Part shown: piece after piece, positions 28,204-36,020 of the stretch
How the letters are laid out: every line of letters begins with the position of its first letter
How positions within the stretch are numbered: position 1 is the first letter of the stretch
NCBI GenBank assembly: GCA_965248235.1
Contig: CBDFIU010000003.1
Span: 1,178,001-1,242,000, forward strand
Origin: UBA6623 sp965248235
GTDB lineage: Bacteria; Acidobacteriota; Terriglobia; Bryobacterales; UBA6623
Length of the DNA stretch: 64,000 bases
Reading direction: 5' to 3'
Position numbers and translations under genes: made by a program
Notes under the pieces: generated by a model
What the model was told of the DNA's origin: nothing
Seen by the model: only the letters and a program-made list of their open reading frames with translations
Databases searched by the model: none

Positions 28204-29239
28204 GATGGGTATTTACTTGACTCAGGTGACCACAAGATGTAGGATCGGGGAAATGGAAGATTATCCTCGGAATCTGGCCGAGTTCGAGGCGCGTTTCGCC
28301 ACCGAGCAGGCCTGTCGAGAGTATCTGTGTCAACTCCGCTGGCCGGAGGGTTTTCGTTGTCCGCGATGCGGGCACGACAAAGCGTGGGCGGTGCGGACAG
28401 CGCTGCTGGAGTGCGCCGGCTGCGGGCATCAAGCTTCTCCAACGGCGGGCACAATATTTCAAGACACCCGCCAACCCCTCCAGAGTTGGTTTCGAGCCAT
28501 GTGGTGGCTCACGAGCCAGAAGAACGGGGCGAGCGCGCTGGGCTTGCAGCGGGTGTTGGGCCTGGGCAGCTACAAAACGGCCTGGACTTGGTTGCATAAG
28601 CTCCGGCGCGCCATGGTGCGGCCCGGACGCGATCGGCTCAGCGGGCGCGTGGAGGTTGACGAGACTTACTTAGGAGGCTTGGAGGAGGGCGTGCGCGGTC
28701 GCCAAACCGACGCTAAGGCGCTGATTGTAGTAGCGGCCGAGGAAGATGGTGCCGGCATCGGGCGGGTTCGGATACGCACCATTCCCAACGCCTCCGGGGA
28801 CAGCTTGATGGCCTTCGTCGGCGAGTCGATCGAACCCGGCAGCGTGGTCCATACCGACGGTTGGCTGGGATACGAACCGCTCGAAGGCGACGGCTATCGC
28901 CACGAGGTGAGCTACCTGGAGGGGCAACCGGCGCGCGCCTCGAAACTGCTCCCCCGGGTGCACCGCGTGGTGTCGTTAGTGAAGCGCTGGATACTGGGCA
29001 CGCATCAAGGAGCGGTCAGTCACGAGCATCTCGACTCCTACCTCGACGAATTCGCCTTCCGCTTCAACCGCCGCAAGTCCAGAAGTCGAGGCAAGCTCTT
29101 TTACCGCCTGGTTCAACAGGCCGTCGCCGTGCCACCGGCACCCTACAAATCGCTGGTCGGAGGCACCGCGACACGCGCTACGGACGACCACAACATGTAG
29201 GGGCTATTTCCCAATACCTGAGTCAAGTAAATACCCATC
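28204..29239 (+). mobile_element. IS1595-family insertion sequence, copy 1 (1036 bp, intact)
   Basis: The ends are perfect inverted repeats of about 24 bp starting GATGGGTATTTACTTGACTC. The element is flanked by an identical 8-bp target duplication TTGCGCGG at 28196-28203 and 29240-29247, as expected for the IS1595 family. It holds one transposase gene and no passenger genes. Sequence identity to the copies at 34211 and 49040 is nearly complete, so the insertion is recent. Confidence 0.95.
28253..29200 (+). CDS. IS1595-family (ISXO2-like) transposase, copy 1
   Basis: A 315-residue DDE transposase. The N-terminus carries the zinc ribbon of IS1595 elements (CPRCGH about residue 40, and CAGCGHQ about 62). 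A helical region with the GLGSYKTAWTWLHKLR motif follows, and then the ISXO2-like catalytic domain with the acidic residues in VEVDETYLGG and VVHTDGWLGY and the terminal helix EHLDSYLDEFAFRFNRR. ATG 28253 follows GGGGA and gives MEDYPRNLAEF; an in-frame ATG inside the terminal repeat (28205) would add 16 residues and could allow read-in from flanking genes. It catalyses transposition of its own element. Confidence 0.95.
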   Translation: MEDYPRNLAEFEARFATEQACREYLCQLRWPEGFRCPRCGHDKAWAVRTALLECAGCGHQASPTAGTIFQDTRQPLQSWFRAMWWLTSQKNGASALGLQRVLGLGSYKTAWTWLHKLRRAMVRPGRDRLSGRVEVDETYLGGLEEGVRGRQTDAKALIVVAAEEDGAGIGRVRIRTIPNASGDSLMAFVGESIEPGSVVHTDGWLGYEPLEGDGYRHEVSYLEGQPARASKLLPRVHRVVSLVKRWILGTHQGAVSHEHLDSYLDEFAFRFNRRKSRSRGKLFYRLVQQAVAVPPAPYKSLVGGTATRATDDHNM

Positions 29240-29529
29240 TTGCGCGGAACCGAGCCCGAGTAGGCTGACTTCCATCCCGGTCTTGCCTAATTGGCGGCGA
29301 GGCAGGGCGCGAGCGGCGCGGGCGGCGGTGAGAGACGAACCCGCGGCGATGGCGGCGAGTGCCGGCGTGGCTCTACGACCCAACTCGCGCCGGGTCAATT
29401 GGTCGTTGTTGTTGTCGGTCATTTTTGAGAACCTCCGGGTTCTCGAAGAGGTGCACAGCACAAGTATGAGCGATTCAACAGCGCTGCGAGACATATATGT
29501 GGGAGGTGGCTCCGGCCATGCGAGCAATA

Positions 29530-29605
29530 GAGTCAGAGCCCCGAGCGCAAGCGACGGGCCAAACGACCGCACACCAAAACTTCGGGGCGGTAGCCCGGTT
29601 CACCG
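29530..29605. repeat. Dispersed repeat, copy A
   Basis: This stretch shares the run CAGAGCCCCGAGCGCAAGCG and the following ACGGGCC, CGACCG and TTC-GGG blocks with 38605-38700. It lies just 3' of the prepilin gene. It is non-coding and partly palindromic at its end; its function is unknown. Confidence 0.55.
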
Positions 29606-29613
29606 CGGCGGTG

Positions 29614-30078
29614 CTATTTGATCTCCGAGTCGTTGGCGGAGGCGGATTCATTGCCGACGTGTTGCCGGATCAAGTTCGAGTGGTCGGTGTAGAACGAGCG
29701 GCTCCCGGTCACTTCATAAACTTGCGGATCAGCGTTGATGGTATAGCCGCTGGGGGTGCCGACCATGGTGAAGACGTACCCGGATTTGAGGCCCATCGAG
29801 AGGTCTTCGCCGATAAGATCGCTCGACGCGGCCGTGGCGGCGGCGTTGCCGGGGGGCGGGCCGAGCTCCATCAGCGTCTGCGCGAAGCGTCCATAGGTTG
29901 AAAAATACTGTACCTGCGATGTATTGAGAGTTTGGAGCGTTCGAATGGCCGCCATTTCGTAGGCGGTTCGGCGAGCTTGGGTGAGCTTGGGAATCGCGAC
30001 GGCGGCGATGATCAGAATGATCGCGATCACGATCAGCAGTTCAATGATCGTAAAGCCGTTTGGGCGTCGTCGTCTCAT
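29614..30078 (-). CDS. Type IV prepilin / pseudopilin
   Basis: A 154-residue secreted pilin-like protein. After a short basic leader (MRRRRPNG) comes the type III signal GFTIIELLIVIAIILIIAAV: cleavage before the phenylalanine by prepilin peptidase, glutamate at +5, and a long hydrophobic helix. The rest (TLQTLNTSQVQYFSTYGRFA, LIGEDLSMGLKSGYVFTMVG) resembles acidobacterial PilA/GspG-like subunits. ATG 30078 is chosen because longer versions would put a long non-hydrophobic tail before the signal. No assembly genes are nearby, so this is an orphan subunit of a type IV pilus or type II secretion system encoded elsewhere. Confidence 0.88.
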   Translation of the reverse strand: MRRRRPNGFTIIELLIVIAIILIIAAVAIPKLTQARRTAYEMAAIRTLQTLNTSQVQYFSTYGRFAQTLMELGPPPGNAAATAASSDLIGEDLSMGLKSGYVFTMVGTPSGYTINADPQVYEVTGSRSFYTDHSNLIRQHVGNESASANDSEIK

Positions 30079-30314
30079 GGTGAATCTGTTGCAGTCGCGT
30101 TTCGACGCGGAAAGACGTACTCCCGGCGGAGACCCTCTATTATATCGACGCGCCTCTGGGGGAAAGAGTGCAAGGAAATTTTCAGCCCAGGCGTTCCGTG
30201 TCGACACTTTTGCCGACATGTCCCCTTGGCGACCCGCTTCGTTTGCGTTATGGTACCCTGCGATCCGGTTCCGCCGGCCCGGTAATGGTGGGAGGACATC
30301 GACGAGGAATACTC

Positions 30315-31373
30315 ATGACGAAACTACAAATCACCACGCTGATCTTGACGCTCGCGACTCTTGGATGCGGCGGCTCGACCGATTCGTCCGCGGGCGGTGC
30401 CGCCGCGCCTAGCGAATCACAAACCCACGATTTCGAAGAGGTAGCCCCCGGCGTCTTTTTCGCCATGGGTAAAGGCCCGGTGACTGTGGGCAGCAATGCC
30501 ATGGTGGTCGTGAATGAAGACGACGTCCTCGTCGTCGATTCCCATATCACGCCGGATGCGGCGCGCGAGTTGATCAGCTCCGTTGCAACCCTCACCGACA
30601 AGCCGATCCACTATCTCGTCAACACGCATTTCCATTTCGATCATGCGCACGGCAATCAGTCGTTCCCCGAGGGCGTCGAGATTATCGGTCATGAGTACTC
30701 TCGCGAACGACTGCTGGGCGACGTGCTGCAAAGCGAAACGTATCTCGTGATCGGCGGCGAGGAATATCAGAAGACCCGGATCGCGGCGCTCGAGCAGCAG
30801 GTTGCCGCGGCGTCGGGCTCCGAAAAAGAATCGTTGGAAGGTCAGCTCGCGACTCTCAAGCGGCATACCAAGGCGTTGGGCGAGGTTGTGCCGACGCCGC
30901 CGAACACGACGTTGGTGCGGAAGTTGACGCTCCATCGCGGCGGCCGAGAAATTCAGATGCATCACCTCGGACGAGGCCATACCGGAGGCGACGTCGTCGT
31001 CTTCTTGCCGGCGGAGAAGATTATCTTCACCGGAGACCTGCTGCCGGCCGGCGCGCCTTATCTTGGCGATTCTTTCACCGAGGACTTTGTCGAGACACTG
31101 GAAAAATTGAAGGGCCTCGAGTTCGACACGATCCTTCCCGGTCACGGCCCGATTGTTCGCGACCGCGCCCATGTCGATTTCACGCAAGAGTACTTGCGGA
31201 AGTATTGGGGAAGCGTCAAGGCCGCCCACGCCAAGGGACTGTCGATCGACGAAGCCGTCGCCCTAGTGGACTTGGCGGGGTACGAGGATTACGCCGTGGG
31301 GCAGACTTCTCGGCCGGAGATGCGAAAGCTGGAAATCAGTCGCATGTATCATCTGCTGGAGGGCGGGGAGTAG
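30315..31373 (+). CDS. MBL-fold metallo-hydrolase, lipoprotein
   Basis: A 352-residue lipoprotein. MTKLQITTLILTLATLGCGG is a lipoprotein signal with the acylated cysteine at residue 18. The metallo-beta-lactamase fold shows the zinc site HFHFDHAHGN (about residue 111), the second histidine in GRGHTGGDVVVFLP, the bridging aspartate in IIFTGDLLP and the last ligand in ILPGHGP. It probably hydrolyses an ester, amide or thioester outside the cytoplasm; substrate unknown. The start ATG 30315 follows GAGGAAT. The next gene begins 40 bp downstream on the same strand. Confidence 0.88.
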   Translation: MTKLQITTLILTLATLGCGGSTDSSAGGAAAPSESQTHDFEEVAPGVFFAMGKGPVTVGSNAMVVVNEDDVLVVDSHITPDAARELISSVATLTDKPIHYLVNTHFHFDHAHGNQSFPEGVEIIGHEYSRERLLGDVLQSETYLVIGGEEYQKTRIAALEQQVAAASGSEKESLEGQLATLKRHTKALGEVVPTPPNTTLVRKLTLHRGGREIQMHHLGRGHTGGDVVVFLPAEKIIFTGDLLPAGAPYLGDSFTEDFVETLEKLKGLEFDTILPGHGPIVRDRAHVDFTQEYLRKYWGSVKAAHAKGLSIDEAVALVDLAGYEDYAVGQTSRPEMRKLEISRMYHLLEGGE

Positions 31374-31413
31374 CGAGCGGCCTGTCGCGTCAAAACGAGG
31401 CGAGAAGAACACC

Positions 31414-32640
31414 GTGAAAGTACAGAGAGCCCAACTTGTGTTGTTGATCGCGTTAGCCGTTGGGCTGGGGGCCTGCTCGGCGCCGCCGCCCGAAGCCGAC
31501 GATGGGCCTCGTTTCTCTTTCCGTGAACAAGTGATCGAACCCGAACTCGGCATTGGCTACGGCGTGGTCGTCGCCGATGTGAACGCCGATTCGCAACCCG
31601 ACGTCGTCGCGATCAACCAGACGCAGGTGATGTGGTTCGAAAATCCGAGCTGGCAAAAGCATGTCGTCAACGAAGGTGTCTCCACGCCCGACAACGTCTG
31701 CCTCGCCGCGCACGATGTTGACGGCGACGGCCGGCTCGACATCGCTCTCGGCGCCGACTGGCAGCCGCGCAACACCGAGGGTGGCGGGACGATCCAATGG
31801 GTGCGCCAAGGCGATGATCCGACCGGCGGGTGGACTTTGCACCCGATCGGCGCCGAGCCGACGACCCACCGCATGCGCTGGGGTGATGTGGATGGCGACG
31901 GCGCTCGCGAGTTGCTCGTCGCGCCGCTGCAAGGCCGCGGCACCTCGCCGCCGGCATGGTGGGAAGGTCCGGGGGCGCGGATGCTCGTACTTCGTCCTCC
32001 GGAAGATGCGACCAAGCCCGACTGGTCCGAGGAAGTGGCCGATGACACCATCCACATGATGCACAATTTCTGGGTCACGAACTTCGATGCCGACGCGGCC
32101 GACGAGTTGATCACTGCCGGCTATGAAGGCGTGCATGTGCTGGATCGCGGCCCTGACGGCGCTTGGAGTCGCCGACGCATTGGAGAGGGACATCAAGAGG
32201 GCGACGGCGACAAGGGCGCGGGCGAAGTGAAGTTAGGACGTTTGGCCAACGGCCGCCGTTACCTTGCCACCGTCGAGCCATGGCACGCCAATCATCTGGT
32301 GGTGTATCTCGAAGGCGCTTCATCCGACGAGCCCTGGGAGCGCAAGGTTTTGCTTGACCAACTCGGGGGCGGCCATGCGCTATGGACTGCTGATCTAGAC
32401 GGCGACGGCGACGAGGAGCTCGTTTTCGGCTGGCGACAGGAAGGCGTCGGCGAATTTCAGAAAACCGGCGTGGGCGTCTTTGATCCCGGCGAATGGAATC
32501 ATTACGAAATCATTGATTCGGGCGGGATGGCGACCGAAGACGTTACCGCCGCCGACCTCAACGGCGACGGCCGGCCCGAGATCATCGCCGCCGGCCGTGC
32601 CACCCATAACTTGAAGATCTACTGGAACGAGCGCGAGTAG
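31414..32640 (+). CDS. FG-GAP/VCBS-repeat lipoprotein
   Basis: A 408-residue secreted lipoprotein starting at GTG 31414, with the signal LVLLIALAVGLGAC. Repeats with calcium-binding DxDxDG loops build an integrin-like beta-propeller: DVNADSQPD, DVDGDGRLDIALG, DVDGDGAREL, DLDGDGDEELVFG and DLNGDGRPEIIAAG. WFENPSW next to the first repeat is typical of a large group of such proteins in Acidobacteriota and Planctomycetes. It probably has a structural, binding or carbohydrate-related role; no catalytic motif was recognised. It is likely co-transcribed with the MBL-fold gene. Confidence 0.8.
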   Translation: MKVQRAQLVLLIALAVGLGACSAPPPEADDGPRFSFREQVIEPELGIGYGVVVADVNADSQPDVVAINQTQVMWFENPSWQKHVVNEGVSTPDNVCLAAHDVDGDGRLDIALGADWQPRNTEGGGTIQWVRQGDDPTGGWTLHPIGAEPTTHRMRWGDVDGDGARELLVAPLQGRGTSPPAWWEGPGARMLVLRPPEDATKPDWSEEVADDTIHMMHNFWVTNFDADAADELITAGYEGVHVLDRGPDGAWSRRRIGEGHQEGDGDKGAGEVKLGRLANGRRYLATVEPWHANHLVVYLEGASSDEPWERKVLLDQLGGGHALWTADLDGDGDEELVFGWRQEGVGEFQKTGVGVFDPGEWNHYEIIDSGGMATEDVTAADLNGDGRPEIIAAGRATHNLKIYWNERE

Positions 32641-32734
32641 GGATCGATTCCCGCCTCGGCGGCTGCGAAAAAGGAGGCCTCTGCGATCTTGTCGGATTCG
32701 TCCGACGAGGTGTCCCCGGATGTCCCATGGCCTC

Positions 32735-32812
32735 CAACCCCGCCCCCGGAAGTGGGCAGGGATAGCCGGGGTCCCCACCCCAAAAACCGATTAGCCCCGG
32801 ACGGGGCGTAGG
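32735..32812 (-). repeat. Dispersed palindromic repeat, inverted copy
   Basis: Read on the minus strand, this carries GCCCCGTCCGGGGCTAATCG, then a T-rich spacer and GGGGACCCCGG, matching 56112-56160 closely. It occupies the gap (32641-32898, 258 bp) between the convergent FG-GAP and regulator genes; nothing else was seen in that gap. Confidence 0.6.
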
Positions 32813-32898
32813 AGCAAAATAGTTCGACGCCGCGACAAGCACCCACCGAATCAGTTCCATCGAACATGTAACCGCATCCGGCGCAACCCGCGGTCCCC

Positions 32899-34210
32899 TC
32901 AGCACTCGGCGGCGGGCTGCGCCTCGGGGGTGCGGGCGCGGTCGAGTTTCTTGAGCTTTTCGACCAACGTCGTGCGCTTGATTTGAAGGATCTCGGCGGC
33001 GCGTGTCTTATTGCCCTTCGTACGGCCGAGCACCTGTCGGATCAAGTCGTGCTCGACCTGCGCCACGATTTCCTTCAAGTTCGCTTCGTCGTCAAGATGC
33101 GGCGTCTTGATCAGCGAAGAGGTAGCCGGGCGAGGTTCGGGAAAGTCAGCCTGCTCCACCACGCCCCGATCTTCGGAGCGGATCGCCGCGATCTCGACGG
33201 CATTTTCGAGTTCTCGAATATTGCCGGGCCACGACCGGCCCACCAGATCCGCCGCGGCCGCCTCGTCGATCTGCTTGGGCTCCAGGCCTTCGCGGCGACA
33301 AAAGCGGTCCATGAAGTAGTCGAGGAACAAGGGGATGTCTTCGCGGCGCTCGCGCAGCGGCGGGAGATGGATGGGAAATACGTTGACGCGGTAGAAGAGG
33401 TCTTCGCGGAAGTTTTGCTCCTTGACGCGACGCCACAAATCGACGTTCGTGGCGGCCACGACGCGGGCGTCGAAGCGAATCGTTTCAACCCCTCCAATGG
33501 GATGTATCTCGCGCTCTTGCAGGGCCCGCAATAGTTTCGGTTGCAACTCAAGCGGTAAGTCGCCGATCTCGTCGAGAAAGATCGTGCTCTGATGCGCCTG
33601 CTCGAAGCGTCCGATGCGGGCCTGGTAGGCGTCGGTGAAGGCGCCCTTGACGTGACCAAAGAATTCGTCCTCGAGTAGGCTGGCCGGGATGCCGCCGCAG
33701 TTGACCGATACCATTTCGCGATCGTGGCGTTGGCTGAGGGCATGAATGGCGCGGGCGATGCGCTCCTTGCCGGTTCCGGTTTCACCCGTAATCAGGACGG
33801 TCGCGTTCTTGGGCGCCACCAATCGCACCTGTTCAATGACCCGCTGGATGGCCGCGCCCCGGCCCGTCAATAGATCCGCGGGATCGAGAGTGGCGCCGCG
33901 GTTGCTTTGTGGATTGCCCCCCGCTCCCTCGACCGCCTCGGCGAGAGCGCGGGGGTCGGCGTGGAGCGAGGAACGGGGGACCGCCTCGGTGGTCGGCGGA
34001 GCGGAGCAGAGCGCTACTTCGATACGCCGCAGCATGTCGGCGGCCGAAAACGGCTCGACCAAGAAGTCGGTGGCTCCGGCCCGCAGCAGCGACGCGGTCT
34101 GTTGGGTTTGCTCGGAGGCGCTCAATACAATGACCGGCGGTGCCCCGGAGGCGTCCCGAATCTTTCGAACAAAATTTTGACACTGCTCCGTCAACGCCGG
34201 ATCATCACCA
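32899..34210 (-). pseudogene. NtrC-type sigma-54 response regulator, 5' end removed by IS copy 2
   Basis: About 437 codons remain. The receiver domain survives only from its second half (PPVIVLSASEQ to DFLVEPF), so the phospho-acceptor aspartate half is gone, and the usual lysine before PF is glutamate. The AAA+ domain is complete: GETGTGKE, the sigma-54-contact loop as GAFTDA (usual GAFTGA), TIFLDEIGDLP, and the arginine-finger region FREDLFYRVNVFPI. The C-terminus is a Fis-type helix-turn-helix (NKTRAAEILQIKRTTLVEKL). The element abuts codon sequence directly and the missing start was not found on its far side, so an adjacent deletion or rearrangement followed insertion. No native start or promoter remains. 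Confidence 0.87.
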
Positions 34211-35246
34211 GATGGGTATTTACTTGACTCAGGTGACCACAAGATGTAGGATCGGGGAAATGGAAGATTATCCTCGGAATCTGGCCGAGTTCGAGGCGCG
34301 TTTCGCCACCGAGCAGGCCTGTCGAGAGTATCTGTGTCAACTCCGCTGGCCGGAGGGTTTTCGTTGTCCGCGATGCGGGCACGACAAAGCGTGGGCGGTG
34401 CGGACAGCGCTGCTGGAGTGCGCCGGCTGCGGGCATCAAGCTTCTCCAACGGCGGGCACAATATTTCAAGACACCCGCCAACCCCTCCAGAGTTGGTTTC
34501 GAGCCATGTGGTGGCTCACGAGCCAGAAGAACGGGGCGAGCGCGCTGGGCTTGCAGCGGGTGTTGGGCCTGGGCAGCTACAAAACGGCCTGGACTTGGTT
34601 GCATAAGCTCCGGCGCGCCATGGTGCGGCCCGGACGCGATCGGCTCAGCGGGCGCGTGGAGGTTGACGAGACTTACTTAGGAGGCTTGGAGGAGGGCGTG
34701 CGCGGTCGCCAAACCGACGCTAAGGCGCTGATTGTAGTAGCGGCCGAGGAAGATGGTGTCGGCATCGGGCGGGTTCGGATACGCACCATTCCCAACGCCT
34801 CCGGGGACAGCTTGATGGCCTTCGTCGGCGAGTCGATCGAACCCGGCAGCGTGGTCCATACCGACGGTTGGCTGGGATACGAACCGCTCGAAGGCGACGG
34901 CTATCGCCACGAGGTGAGCTACCTGGAGGGGCAACCGGCGCGCGCCTCGAAACTGCTCCCCCGGGTGCACCGCGTGGTGTCGTTAGTGAAGCGCTGGATA
35001 CTGGGCACGCATCAAGGAGCGGTCAGTCACGAGCATCTCGACTCCTACCTCGACGAATTCGCCTTCCGCTTCAACCGCCGCAAGTCCAGAAGTCGAGGCA
35101 AGCTCTTTTACCGCCTGGTTCAACAGGCCGTCGCCGTGCCACCGGCACCCTACAAATCGCTGGTCGGAGGCACCGCGACACGCGCTACGGACGACCACAA
35201 CATGTAGGGGCTATTTCCCAATACCTGAGTCAAGTAAATATCCATC
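34211..35246 (+). mobile_element. IS1595-family insertion sequence, copy 2 (1036 bp, no target duplication)
   Basis: Same length and ends as copy 1, with one mismatch in the right terminal repeat (TCCATC where the others have CCCATC). The flanking octamers CATCACCA and TCATGAGA do not match, so the two sides do not derive from one insertion; recombination with another copy or an adjacent deletion is implied. The 250 bp to its right (35247-35498) contain no recognisable gene. Confidence 0.93.
34260..35207 (+). CDS. IS1595-family (ISXO2-like) transposase, copy 2
   Basis: Full-length 315-residue transposase. It differs from copy 1 by one visible residue (EEDGVGIG for EEDGAGIG), with zinc-ribbon cysteines and catalytic acidic residues unchanged, so it should be active. 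The start at ATG 34260 is preceded by GGGGA. Confidence 0.95.
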   Translation: MEDYPRNLAEFEARFATEQACREYLCQLRWPEGFRCPRCGHDKAWAVRTALLECAGCGHQASPTAGTIFQDTRQPLQSWFRAMWWLTSQKNGASALGLQRVLGLGSYKTAWTWLHKLRRAMVRPGRDRLSGRVEVDETYLGGLEEGVRGRQTDAKALIVVAAEEDGVGIGRVRIRTIPNASGDSLMAFVGESIEPGSVVHTDGWLGYEPLEGDGYRHEVSYLEGQPARASKLLPRVHRVVSLVKRWILGTHQGAVSHEHLDSYLDEFAFRFNRRKSRSRGKLFYRLVQQAVAVPPAPYKSLVGGTATRATDDHNM

Positions 35247-35498
35247 TCATGAGATTATCGGCCGCGCGGGTATTCGACAATCAGGGTTCTTTCGGTTTTT
35301 GGGGAGGAGGTCGGTACCTTTTTTTGATGGGCCATTCGTTCACTGACAATTCAGACGTTTTGACCTACGCCGGAATAGTACGTCAGGGTGTATGTGCATA
35401 TGACCTGAATCTTCGCGCCCTTGTGGGTCGGGCGGCGGATCGTCGCGGGAGTGTGGGTGACAGAGGTGTGCGGACGAGCTCATCAATCCGCCAAGCCG

Positions 35499-35984
35499 CT
35501 ACATCTTGTATTGCCCGAGGTCCTCGTCGCTGAGGTTTTCGAGCCAACGGCGCAACTCTTCACTGGTGGCCTTATCGTTGACGGCGTTGCTGACTTTCGA
35601 CGATTTCAATACCTCGTCTTCGACATAGATCGGGCAATCCAGGCGCAGGGCTACCGCCAGGGCGTCGCTGGGGCGGGAATCGACGGCGATCATCTCGCCG
35701 TTGCGTTCGATCCAGATAACGGCGAAGAAGGTGTCGTCCTTGAGTTCGCTGACGACCACTTTGCGGACCCCCGTGGTGAGACCGAAGAGCAGGTTTTTGA
35801 TCAGATCGTGCGTCATCGGGCGCGGCGTGGTGACTTTTTCGATCTCGAGGGCGATCGCATTGGCCTCATACACTCCGACCCAAATCGGTAATACCGCTTT
35901 CCCCTCAACATCTTTGAGGATCACGATCGGCATGTTCGTGACCGGGTCCATCATCAGACCGCGAATCTTCATTTCCACTTCCAT
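35499..35984 (-). CDS. Bifunctional nuclease family protein (DUF151)
   Basis: A 161-residue cytoplasmic protein of the BFN/DUF151 family, whose plant and Thermotoga members are nucleases or nuclease-like. Signatures are MKIRGLMMDPVTNMPIVILKD, LPIWVGVYEANAIALEIE, TPRPMTHDLIKNLL and VDSRPSDALAVALRLDCPIYV. ATG 35984 is favoured by GGAGG five to six bases upstream. It lies 36 bp after miaB on the same strand, and miaB-DUF151 adjacency recurs in several phyla, which suggests an RNA-linked role. The activity of this copy is not shown by the sequence. Confidence 0.9.
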   Translation of the reverse strand: MEVEMKIRGLMMDPVTNMPIVILKDVEGKAVLPIWVGVYEANAIALEIEKVTTPRPMTHDLIKNLLFGLTTGVRKVVVSELKDDTFFAVIWIERNGEMIAVDSRPSDALAVALRLDCPIYVEDEVLKSSKVSNAVNDKATSEELRRWLENLSDEDLGQYKM

Positions 35985-36020
35985 CGCGTCCTCCGAGCCT
36001 TGCCTTTCCTTGAAGAATGC

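Larger units (their letters stand above)
27401..29422 (-). pseudogene. Aldo/keto reductase interrupted by IS copy 1
   Basis: The gene starts at ATG 29422 (GGAGGTT seven bases upstream) with a twin-arginine-like signal (TRRELGRRATPALAAIAAG) and LPRRQLGKTGMEVSLLGLGSAQ. It is then cut by the element at 28204-29239 and resumes with IGDPPADQTIANRVVDALLD, DTAPIYGLSEIRLGHAL, and DYIDVVHLHNVGRTD to the stop at 27401. Removing the element and one 8-bp duplication (1044 bp, divisible by three) restores one frame of 325 codons, so the insertion is the only lesion. The aldo/keto reductase signatures (Y of IYG, K of LVSKVEA, H of VHLHN) are all present. The exported form suggests a periplasmic NAD(P)-type oxidoreductase, unless the cofactor differs. 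Confidence 0.88.

Noticed and set aside
32899..34461. Continuous frame joining the NtrC remnant to antisense IS sequence, as if a 520-residue gene
   Set aside because: The first 84 residues are the antisense of the transposase gene; the junction is the element boundary.
35247..35498. Missing N-terminal half of the NtrC receiver on the far side of IS copy 2
   Set aside because: The minus strand gives a short TLIVE-like stretch, but it runs into a stop at once and lacks the acidic residues of a receiver.
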